Below, one piece after another: positions 35,901 to 47,900 of a stretch of 64,000 nucleotides of DNA; within the stretch, counting starts at the first letter, position 1; each line of letters starts with the position of its first letter. The notes beneath the pieces are model-generated. The model searched no databases. It saw only the letters and a list, made by a program, of their open reading frames with translations, and was not told where the DNA came from. The stretch comes from Ananas comosus (taxonomy: Eukaryota; Streptophyta; Magnoliopsida; Poales; Bromeliaceae), in NCBI RefSeq assembly GCF_001540865.1, contig NC_033625.1, positions 11,568,717-11,632,716 on the forward strand. Reading direction: 5' to 3'. A program made the position numbers and the translations under genes.

Positions 35901-38900
35901 AATGTGATTCAAAGAATAGATATTACACACCATTTGGCTATCTAAAATTTGTGCGCTTTTGTCAGTTTTCCATTATTTATAATACTTTGGCATTGCCATT
36001 TTTGTACTGATAAGATATATTAAATGACAATCTTCTAAAAAGCAGAAAGTGGTCCATAGGCGACCGAGGTACTCCATAAAGCCTACGCAGAAGGGGACCA
36101 CACAAGCAAGTACATATGAGGTGGTCCACATAAGGTAGATAAAAATATAATATTAACTAAAATAAGAATAGACTAGAAGAATCATGTAGAAGACCTCTTA
36201 CATGATGCAGGGTATAGTCAGTTTGCGATATTATAAAGATCATAATAATGTCACCATGTAACTAAGTATACAGAAGTACGCGCTCTAATGGTAACAAAAA
36301 GATAAGAAAATTTGTATATGAAATTCAATAGATTAAAGTGTATAACTAGTTAATATAGATATATTAATTTATATCTATTTATATACTGTTAAAAAGAAAA
36401 AGAGTCCGTGGTCTGTTTATATGCACATTACGTAGCACTCAAACCATATGCAAATGCATTCTTAGTAGTGTGGTGTACGCGACTGCATCGACATATGCGG
36501 GCACATATCGGATCTACACACCACTTTTTAAAGTAGAATAAATGTTGTAATTGTGCTATGTTTTTATGCACAACAAGGTGTTTAAGGTTTTGTCTCCTAC
36601 AGAACTCAAAAACATATTTATAACCCCACAACCTTCTTCTCCTATAGGTGTTTATATAGCCTCTTGATTTCATATTGGACAAAATCCTACCAATTAAGGG
36701 ATTCAACAATCATTAAGCTTCCAATAATTGGTATCTGATCTTACATACTTTGGGCCTGTCGGATTTACGAAGAACATACCAATTTTATTCAAACAGAAAG
36801 GGCAGTAACATGGAAGAGCATGTAAAAACGATGTTCAGGGCAGTTGAGAAACTATTAGCTAGACAAAAATGTTACCCAAAAAGAGAGTTGGACGGAAGAA
36901 CAAGATCCAAATAACAAACCAGAAATAACTAGCACTAAAGGCTTATTAGTTGCAAATATAGATGCATCAAATTCATCCTGACAAGGTAATTTCAATAACT
37001 TATGCCAGCATTCTAGCTAAGCATCTTTTAGACCATTCAAACTTCAAAGAATAACCTAAATATTTTAATTTGGAATTTGCTTTGGACCCTAGTTTTGGAT
37101 CATCACCAACCAGAAGGAAGTTCCATTTCTGATTCTTCCCACCAAAAACTTCAACGAAGTAGAGATCCATTAAACCGGTTGACAGATGGACTATGCAACC
37201 TAGTTGTAAAGGAATTTTGATACCCCGTTTAGCAGCACATATGATCAAGAATGATCTTCCAATAATCGTGAACTTGAGATATAATAACTTTCGGAGAGGG
37301 AAAATATTCAAATTCTAAAGTCATAAAAGTTCAAGGCTGTTGACCTTAAGAGGTTTTGACGTCCTGAAAAAACTACTTGAAAAATGAAACAAATCTTATG
37401 AAATAAGGAAATATTTTGTTTTGTTCCAAAAAGGGATAACTACAAACACAAAAAAAGGTAGGGATTTTAAAATAAGGAATAGGTATTGTAAAAGTAGGGA
37501 ACCATGTTGCGCCCGTAATTCTTTAGCTTATTTGTGCAATAGTGATGGAACAAACTTACCGTAATCAAAACTAACATAAGATTTTCTCCAGACTTGTTTA
37601 CAGTTTAGGGGGATTTAAATGAACTTTACAAAAGTTTGTATAAAAATTAGAGACAATAAGTAAAAAACTAATTAGTTAATTAATCATGTGCCTCATGGAA
37701 ACGTGGAAGACATGCCTAACTATGCTTGTACCAAGAAACATAGGGTATAAACAAGCTAATTATCGACTGAAAGAATCTTTTATCCAACAAAATAATTAGA
37801 AGCTACACCAAATATTTCTTAACTACAGTGATATTACTAGATTGATATCCATACTCAAAATCATAATCCAAAGATTGACAACCAACACCAAAATCATGTC
37901 TTCACGAATGGGGATTTTTTTCATTTTAACCCTTTAAAAATTTATAATTGGCTAAATAATCTTGTAAAAAATTTATTTGTTAAAATAACCCTTTTTTATC
38001 CAACTCACTGTTGGGATATAAAAATAATTGAAAAACAGTCAATCATTTAACGTCTTTAATGGAATTTAGAAGACGGTGAATCATTCACCGTCGTTTTCTT
38101 TTCCATTAGAGAGGGTAAATGATTCACCGCTTTTCTCTAAAAGTATAAAAGGTGAATGATTTATCCTTTTTTTTTATTCTCATATATAATCTTAACAACC
38201 ACATAAAGATTTCAACAAATCACATATAATCTTTACAACTTAAAATATTTTAATAACCTATACAAGGAACACAGTGCCGCCCCGTGCCGTGCGGCACGGG
38301 GCATGCCGTGCCGTGCCCCCAAGAAGGGGGCACGGCACAGGGGGGGTCTCGGACCCCCCCTTGTTTCCGACACCCGTACACTATCTACGGGTGTCGTTTT
38401 TATCTAGGTTTCTCTTTTTTTTTTTTCGTTTTCGTTTTCGTTTTTTTTTTTGTTTTCGGTTTTTTTTTGTTTTTTTTTGCTTTTTGCTTTCGCTTTTTTT
38501 TTTTTCTCTTGGATCTATTTTTGCTGTGGGCATCTATCACACGCCACAGCCTTTGTTTTCTTTTTTTTTTGTCTTTTCTTAGCATTTGTTGATTAGTTTG
38601 GTGTGGCCCATAGTCACATGCATACCGTCAAAGCAATTTTTTTTTTTGTCTTTTTCTTTTGCCATTTGATTAATTGGGTCTGTGGGCATCATATCACATG
38701 CCCACAGTGTAATTGGTACTTTTGTCGTCTTTTTGTTTGGCCTTTGGGTAACTCAAAGGCTGTATAATGCAAAGGCTCCGAGTGTGAGAATATAAATTCA
38801 TGCAAACCCGCCTCCTAACCTCTGCACGAATCTTTCTTTCCTTCGTATTCTTTCTTCCCCTTTCTTTCTTTTGCCGGTGCTTAGCAACCTTAGCTATCTT

Positions 38901-41900
38901 CTCCTCTCTTTTTTTTTTTCTTTTCAGTTCTTACATATCTTCCTAAAATTATTTGTCCTCTTTCTTTCGTCACTTGAAAAGAAGTCGCTTGAAAAGAAGG
39001 CAAGGACATCTCATATCACAGATTTGCTTATTAGGTAAGTCAAAAAAAATTATAATTTAAATTTTTTATTTATAAATATAGCGGCTAATTTTTAATTGAC
39101 ATATCTGATCCAACACAGACATCCACTTTCTTTGAGCAAATTATTTTATCAAAATTTCTCGCACTGTGAAGCGTTCGGCGAATCAGGGTAAACAACATCA
39201 ATTATAATTTCTTTTTTTGCATCATAAGATATAAAATATTGATAAAATTAAAAGCCAAATGAAATCAATTGATATTTAAGTTTATTTAATTTATTTGTCA
39301 TTTCGTTTTATCTGTTATAATATTCTATAATTTTATCTGTTATAATTTTTTCAAACTTATCAAAAAAATAAAAATAAAAACAAAAGAATTTTCAAATTTG
39401 GTACTTAGTAGATATGATAGCTTTTTCATCATATCGTTCATTTTCTTATTTTTCTGGAATAGATTTTATTTTATTTGTTTGTATGTCAATAATTATAGAT
39501 CATAATGGCACCTAAACGATCAGAAGATTATGGTTGGCAACATGGACAAATGATTGATACGAATAGGTTTCATTAGAAGTGCAATTATTGTAATATGGTC
39601 GGAATGGGCGGAGGTGTCACTCGTCTAAAGAAACATATTGCTGGGGGTTTTTCTGAAATATCAAACTGCCCTAACGTCCCTCAAGAAATAAGACATGCAA
39701 TGAAAATTGAGTTAGAATCTTCAAAATTAGCAAAAAAGAAAGTAAGAGATGATCGAGAGTAGATAAACGAGCGGCAGAATATCCCCCTATTGACCCATAT
39801 GAAGGTATAGGTGATGAATTAGATGCTGATACTAGAGCTGCCATGGAAGCATCTGCACAAGAAAGATGGCAGCAAGATGAAGTCCAACGACATAGAGCAC
39901 AATTTGGACGGTCTCAGTTTGATGCCGGTGGTGGGTCTGGGTCTGGGTCTGCACAATCTGGTTTAGCTCGCAGTGGTTCTGTTAGCCGTTTGTTCGACAG
40001 ATTTAAAAAAGGACCAAAAGAAAAAAGTGGAAGACATCCAAATATTATAGATATAGACCCAATGGCCATTCCACACTCAGATGCTCAACAGCAACGTATA
40101 GATACAATGTTAAAAAAAGATAAAAAAAGGTAGAATTGGTAGAGCTATAGCAAAATTTTTTCACTTTAGTCATATTCCTTCCCATGCAGTAAGTACTCCA
40201 TATTATAGATCAATGATTGCTACCATACAAAAAGTGGGTCAAGGAGTTGAACCTCCAACACCGTATGAGCTCTCTAACAAATATCTTGACGCGGAGGTCA
40301 ATGATATTCATGAATAGGTAAAAAACTTAAAACAACTGTAGGAGATGTATGGTGTGACATTGATGTGTGATAGTTGGACAGGACCAACAAAAATGAGCAT
40401 TATAAATTTTTTAATTTATTGTAATGGCAAGGTAATATTTCACAAATCAATCGATGCAACCGGTCGATTTGAAGATGCTGACTATATATATGCATTATTG
40501 GAACATGTTTTACGTGAGGTTGATGAGAAATGTGTGGTACAAGTTATATCGGACAATGGTGCAAATTTTAAGAAAACTGGCAAACTATTAATGCAAAGGC
40601 ATCCCCATTTATTTTGGACTCCTTGTGCAGCGCATTGCATCAACCTAATGATGTCTGACTTTGGTGAGATAAATCGGGTGAAAAAAACTATATACTGCAC
40701 AACGTATATCTAAGTACTTGTATAATCATCTTTGGGTCCATGCTTTAATGGTGAAATTCACAGGACGAGAACTCGTACGTCCCGGTATTACACGATTTGC
40801 AACAAATTTTATTGCTCTAAACAGTATCCTTCAAAATAAAAATGGATTAAAGTCCATGTTTGCATCAGATGAATGGCAAACATCTCGTTATGCCACCACG
40901 GCTGATGGAAAATCGATTGAGCAAATAATTATGTCTACCAAGTTTTGGGATTATGTGAAAGAGATTGTTGATATTGTGGAGCTGCTAAATGTGGTCCTCC
41001 GTTTAGTGGATCAGGAAAAAATACCTCAAATGGGACATGTTTATTATAAACTGAGGATGGCTAAATATAATATTAAAAAAAATAATCCACTACGGTTCCA
41101 ATCTTTTCTAAAAATTATTGACAGACGTTGGGACGTCCAGATGAGCCGGGATCTACACTTAGCAGGTAAGTTAGATAAATTATAACAAAACTATTTATTA
41201 CTGATTGTTCATTAGTAGTCTTGTACTGATGATGAAATAATTTCTTTCTTAATGATGGGTTATTATCTTAATCCGTCATACCATCATTGTTATAATCTTG
41301 GATTTGATGATGAACTGTTGAAGGCATTACGAAACGTTATCAATAGATTGGAGAGGGATCCAACACATGCTGCTCTTGCCATAAGTGAGGTATAATATTT
41401 TTTCAATGTATTATTAGTTTGCTAGATGTTAATATGCTGATTTTCGTGAATCCTCTGGAACTTTCGGTGAAGCGGGTGCAATTAACGGAAGACACAATAC
41501 CGATCCTAGTAAGTAACTCCATAATTTGGACAGTTTACAGCTGATGATAAATCTTATTTGATATATTTTTAACTTTTAATTGTACAGCTGAGTGGTGGCT
41601 ACAATATGGCGGATCGGCAAAGTACTTAAAAAAGATTGCTGTGCGTGTCTTATCACAAACAACAACGTCTAGTGGATGTGAACGCAACTGGAGCACATTC
41701 GCACTTATACATACCAAAGTGCGTAACCGATTAGCGTACGCTCGATTAGAGAAGCTAGTTTATGTCCACTATAATATGAGGCTCCGTTTAAGATGCATGC
41801 AAGAAAAGTATGATAAGGAAAAGGTATTAAAAACTTATGATCCCTTGGATGCAAGTTTTATCAATGATGAATCAGACCCCGTACTTGATTGGCTACAAGA

Positions 41901-44900
41901 TAGAGACAATCAAGAAGACCCATTACTCGATGAGCCTGGAGATCCACCACGACCATTCAGAATAATTGCTGATGAAGCAGGAATTAGTGATGCTGAAAGA
42001 TGGGCTGACGAGAACATAGGAAGCTCTCAAGGTATGTGCAAGAACAAGCAGCTTTGGGCGAAGAATCCCAAAATCCTGCACGTGACTCTGATGCGGAATT
42101 CGAACGTCTTATGCAAGGACCTAGATATGGTCGTTCACGTCGTACTCAGAGTCAATCTGGAAAGGAGAAAACGTCTTATACTGCAAAAAGGCCTTCAACG
42201 ACAGTCCGAAGTGGTAAGAGTAAAAAAAGTATGACATCAATGGATCCATTAGATGCAGCTGATGCACTCCCACAAGATAATGATAGTGATACATCGACAC
42301 CAGCAGATTCTGGATTACCACAGTCTAAAGATGAATGTAGTGATGATGATGATACCACTAATAGCAGTGAGGATGGTGGCGACTTTATTCCACCAACACA
42401 ACAGAAGAGTGGAGGTGGTGGTGGCCTTATATTTACTGAAGAGCAAAACTTCACACATGCCACTCAAGATGCTGATCATGGGTCTCGACCACGTCAAACA
42501 TCCGGAATAGTATATGACCGTCGAAAAGATAGGAGATCCTCACAACAAGACCCAAAGATGATTATACAAGTACTTAGATATACGTTGTGCAGTATACAGT
42601 TTTTTTCACCCGATTTATCTCACCAAAGTCAGACATCATTAGGTTGATGCAATGCGCTGCACAAGGAGTCCAAAATAAATGGGGATGCCTTTGCATTAAT
42701 AGTTTGCCAGCTTTCTTAAAATTTGCACCATTGTCCGATATAACTTGTACCACACATTCTCTCACCAACCTCACGTAAAACATGTTCCAATAATGCATAT
42801 ATATAGTCAGCATCTTCAAATCGACCGGTTGCATCGATTGATTTGTGAAATATCACCTTGCCATTACAATAAATTAAAAAATTTATAATGCTCATTTTTG
42901 TTGGTCCTGTCCAACTATCACACATCAATGTCACACCATACATCTCCCACAGTTGTTTTAAGTTTTTTACCCATTCATGAATATCATTGACCTCCGCGTC
43001 AAGATATTTGTTAGAGAGCTCATACGGTGTTGGAGGTTCAACTCCTTGACCCTCTTTTTGTATGGTAGCAATCATTGATCTATAATATGGAGTACTTGCT
43101 GCATGGGACGGAATATTACTAAAGTGAAAAAATTTTGCTATAGCTCTACCAATTCTACCTTTTTTTATCTTTTTTTAACATTGTATCTATACGTTGCTGT
43201 TGAGCATCTGAGTGTGGAATGGCCATTGGGTCTATATCTATAATATTTGGATGTCTTCCACTTTTTTCTTTTGGTCCTTTTTTAAATCTGTCGAACAAAC
43301 GGCTAACAGAACCACTGCGAGCTAAACCAGATTGTGCAGACCCAGACCCAGACCCACCACCGGCATCAAACTGAGACCGTCCAAATTGTGCTCTATGTCG
43401 TTGGACTTCATCTTGCTGCCATCTTTCTTGTGCAGATGCTTCCATGGCAGCTCTAGTATCAGCATCTAATTCATCACCTATACCTTCATATGGGTCAATA
43501 GGGGGATATTCTGCCGCTCGTTTATCTACTCTCGATCATCTCTTACTTTCTTTTTTGCTAATTTTGAAGATTCTAACTCAATTTTCATTGCATGTCTTAT
43601 TTCTTGAGGGACGTTAGGGCAGTTTGATACTTCAGAAAAATCCCCAGCAATATGTTTCTTTAGACGAGCGACACCTCCGCCCATTCCGACCATATTACAA
43701 TAATTGCACTTCTAATGAAACCTATTCGTATCAATCATTTGTCCATGTTGCCAACCATAATCTTCTGATCGTTTAGGTGCCATTATGATCTATAATTATT
43801 GACATACAAACAAATAAAATAAAATCTATTCCAGAAAAATAAGAAAATGAACGATATGATGAAAAAGCTATCATATCTACTAAGTACCAAATTTGAAAAT
43901 TCTTTTGTTTTTATTTTTATTTTTTTGATAAGTTTGAAAAAATTATAACAGATAAAATTATAGAATAGTATAACAGATAAAACGAAATGACAAATAAATT
44001 AAATAAACTTAAATATCAATTGATTTCATTTGGCTTTTAATTTTATCAATATTTTATATCTTATGATGCAAAAAAAGAACTTATAATTGATGTTGTTTAC
44101 CCTGATTCGCCGAACGCTTCACAGTGCGAGAAATTTTGATAAAATAATTTGCTCAAAGAAAGTGGATGTCTGTGTTGGATCAGATATGTCAATTAAAAAT
44201 TAGCCGCTATATTTATAAATAAAAAATTTAAATTATAATTTTTTTTGACTTACCTAATAAGCAAATCTGCGATATGAGATGTCCTTGCCTTCTTTTCAAG
44301 CGACTTCTTTTCAAGCGACGAAAGAAAGAGGACAAATAATTTTAGGAAGATATGTAAGACTGAAAAGAAAAAAAAAAAAGAGAGGAGAAGATAGCTAAGG
44401 TTGCTAAGCACCGGCAAAAAAAAGAAAGGGGAAGAAAGAATACGAAGGAAAGAAAGATTCGTGCAGAGGTTAGGAGGCGGGTTTGCATGAATTTATAATC
44501 TCACACTCGGAGCCTTTGCATTATACAGCCTTTGAGTTACCCAAAGGCCAAACAAAAAGACGACAAAAGTAAATTACACTGTGGGCATGTGATATGATGC
44601 CCACAGCAACCCAATTAATCAAATGGCAAAGAAAAAGACAAAAAAAAAAAAATTTGCTTTGACCGATATGCATGTGACTATGGGCCACACCAAACTAATC
44701 AACCAAATGCTAAAGAAAAAGACAAAAAAAAAAGAAAACAAAGGCTGTGGGCATGTGATAGATGCCCACAGCAAAAATAGATCNGGGTACACGGAGCCGT
44801 GTACGGGGCACGGCGAGCTCTGTTTCGCCGTTCCCACGTACACGGCGCCGTGTCACGGCGGGGGCACGGTGGAAAAAAAAAACAAAAAAAACCGAAAACA

Positions 44901-47900
44901 AAAAAAAAAACGAAAACGAAAACGAAAAAAAAAAAAAAGGGGGGGTCCGAGACCCCCCCTGTGCCGTGCCCCCTTCTTGGGGGCACGGCACGGCACGCCC
45001 CGTGCCGCACGGCACGGGGCGGCACTGTGTTCCTTGCTCACAACATATAAAACAAAAAAGATAACAATATGAAAAGGGCGAATCATTCACCGTTTTCTAA
45101 AGACGGTGAAAGATTTACCGTGTTTCTCAAGTTAGTTGCCCAAATAAAATTTTGAAAGGATTATTTGGCAAATTAGAAATTTTAATAGGATTACTGTGCA
45201 AAAAAGTCCTCACGAATGTCTAATGCCCTACAATTCCTATATGAATGTCTAAATCTTCTACAAAATTCTTAGAAGTCTTCAAACTACTCCAATCTACATC
45301 CTTCCTGATTCAGCATTCATAGAGGTCATATATTTTTAATTGAACATTAATGATGTCAAGTGATTGTTTACCCAACAAAATGTCTGCGTCTTCTCAAATG
45401 TTGACCTTTGCATCCTCTTTGAAAGACTCCCTATCCATAACAACTACTCTTACTAATGTGTTTTTATTTTTCTAATTTACAAAATTCTTAGTCATTGGTT
45501 TCTAAAGAATTTCACACTTCAACAACTTTTTTCCTATCAAAACATACAATCCTCCGGAAGTGTTTAACTAGCACACTACTAATTGACTAATGAGTGTTTT
45601 CTTATAATCTAAAGTACATTGGCACCCTTCAAAACTTTTAACCTGCATGAAAACTTCAGTGCATAAATGCCCCACCTACCCCTTTTTTCTATCTATTTTT
45701 GACAACTTTTTTCCTATCAAAACATACAATCCTCCCTAAGTGTTTAACTAGCATACTACTTATTGACTAATAAGTGTTTTCTTATAATCTAAAGTACATT
45801 GGCACCCTTCAAAACTTTTAACCTGCATGAACACTTCAGTGCATAAATGCCCCACCAACCCCATTTTTCTATCTATGTTTTATTACTGCATTAGTCAAAT
45901 GAAGCCAACTACTACGGCTATGAATTCAACTAACCTAGATTTTAGTTTGCCCACATGATAATGTCCACTATAAGAATATATGGAAAAAGGGAATAGGTTG
46001 GTGCATTGGATATGCAAACAACTTGTTTTAATTTATTCCAAAGAAAAAGAAAACCGTAGGGCTATTTGCAATCAGCAAAAGAGTAGAGGGCCAATTGTGT
46101 GTTTGTTTCCCCCCTTTCCAGTAACATGCCTTCCAGAAGTCAGTAAAAAGCGGGTCCATATTTTGCCCATACGTAAAGTAGCAGAATATTTCATCCCTAC
46201 ATGCATAAACGTCACATAAGCATGTGTCTTTAGAATTTATCTTGAAGAAAGTAACACCACTCATCTTACAGGATTGGTATTCTTGAAAAGATGGAACAGG
46301 ACGAAGGCATACGCATGGTTTCATCTCATAGTACACTTATATTACAAAAGTTCTTTATTTTGCTCTTTTAGTTTCACATTCTTTTTCCCCAATTATGGAC
46401 TATAGAAATCATCAATTCAAGTGAGAAGGAGCTGGCCAATGCCAAATCCATCTTAACTTAAGGATGCACCTAATGTCATTAAGAAACAAAATTGCTGAAG
46501 ATGTGACTTGTTATAACAGTTTTTTAGTCATAGAAGAAAAGAGAAAAAACTTGGTTAAAAATCTTCTATCGGATGTGCAAACCCTAGTTTTTACAACTTC
46601 TCAAAAACCTTTCTCTATTTATCTTATTGAATTCCAAGTTCTAATTTTCCTTCATATTTTCCTAATAATCAAGAAATAGTGAATTAAACTGCATTTCTAA
46701 AAGTCCAAAAATCTAGCCGCGCTTGCTGGTTAACTAAAAATAGAAAAATGAAGAATCGTTAAGGCCTTAGTTGACCAGATTTCGCAAAATCATCAGTTAT
46801 ATCCACTTACCAAAGATGGATAACAAGAAAGATAACAGAAGCAAGTACAAAGTATTGCATACCCTCATGACAAAAACTATCTAGCTACAAAAACACCTCC
46901 TTAAATCTAAAAAAAAAAGATTCTGAGGAAAGTGTAAGAACAAGAACTAACCGATTCACCGCTGTAGTTCATGTAAGACTGTGGTTTCACCAACATAATC
47001 GGCACCTCTCCAATCGAACCTGCACTGATCCCACACAAGACCAAATTAAAATCCCACAAAAAATTAGGTTCAAAATGTGCACAGACAGCCTAAACTATAT
47101 CCCATTTGAAATAGACCCCTCAACTAATTTTCTTTTCACCAGCACCCCCTCGACCCTTAATTATAATAATTTTGATGTGAGATATTTTCTTAAATTGATT
47201 GGAAATTCTTTTTTGAGATTTAGTATCGTTCTGCATGTGCTATCAACAAAAATACACGAACAAAGAAATAGCAAGAAATAATAGGAAATAAATACACAAA
47301 GGACAGACAGCGACTTACGTGGTTCGACAACTTCCCTACGTCCACAGAGAGAGAGAGAGAGATCCCTTATATGAAGAAATTAGAGTACAAGCCCATACTT
47401 TGATATTTCTCTTATAAACTAAATTCAAGAACCTTATGATTATTGCCACTCTTCCCTTGACAAGAAAAACTCCAAATATCCCAAACGAACTTCTCTACAT
47501 TCTAAAGCTGGGAAAAAATTAATGAACTAAACAGGCTATTAATCAAGTTTCTCGAGCTTCAACCTATGTTGCACAGATACGGATACGACACGATACGGAT
47601 ACAGTGATACGGCAATTCCTAAAACTTCTAGGATACGTTAGTGGAGTATACTTAAATAAAATATTATTTTAAATATATTTAAATATATGTTGATTATAAG
47701 TAATGGTATATTGAGGACAATCAGGATATCTAGATTATATTAAAGAATATATTCTGATATACATCAACTTGTGTAATTGTTCTACATCTGTTCATAAAAA
47801 AAGATAATAAATGAAATAATATTCAAAAAGTATGAACCAACTATCATCCAACTTGATCAAATGATACCAATAAATATTTAGTCGCACAAACTAGATAATT

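Larger units (their letters stand above)
38263..45036. mobile_element. Fold-back hAT with 2.5-kb inverted arms in CRS2 intron 3
   Basis: The left arm 38263-40738 and right arm 42549-45036 are near-identical inverted copies. Each runs inward from CAAGGAACACAGTGCCGCC through the GGCACGG-rich subterminal region and the 5' half of a transposase gene to GGGTC. The 1.8-kb spacer (40739-42548) holds the 3' half of the gene in plus orientation. A normal hAT would end with its own 3' terminus; here that has been replaced by an inverted second 5' half. No clear 8-bp duplication: the flanks are AACCTATA before and AACATATA five bases after the end. The right arm carries an extra ~95 bp next to an n at 44784. 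Confidence 0.93.
37911..45209. mobile_element. Mutator-like MITE, split by the fold-back hAT
   Basis: A perfect 9-bp direct repeat TCACGAATG (37902-37910, 45210-45218) flanks it, the duplication length typical of Mutator-like elements. The first ~90 bp (TAACCCTTTAAAAATTTATA, then GGCTAAATAATC) are mirrored at the end in reverse (TAATCCTATTAAAATTTCTA, then TGCCAAATAATC). Subterminal palindromes of the type GGTGAATCATTCACCG occur at both sides (38074-38170, 45070-45122). Without the insertion it is about 520 bp. Confidence 0.87.

Noticed and set aside
37000..37311. 103-codon minus frame in CRS2 intron 3
   Set aside because: No recognised motif, no splice partner in frame with CRS2 and no promoter evidence; kept only as intron.
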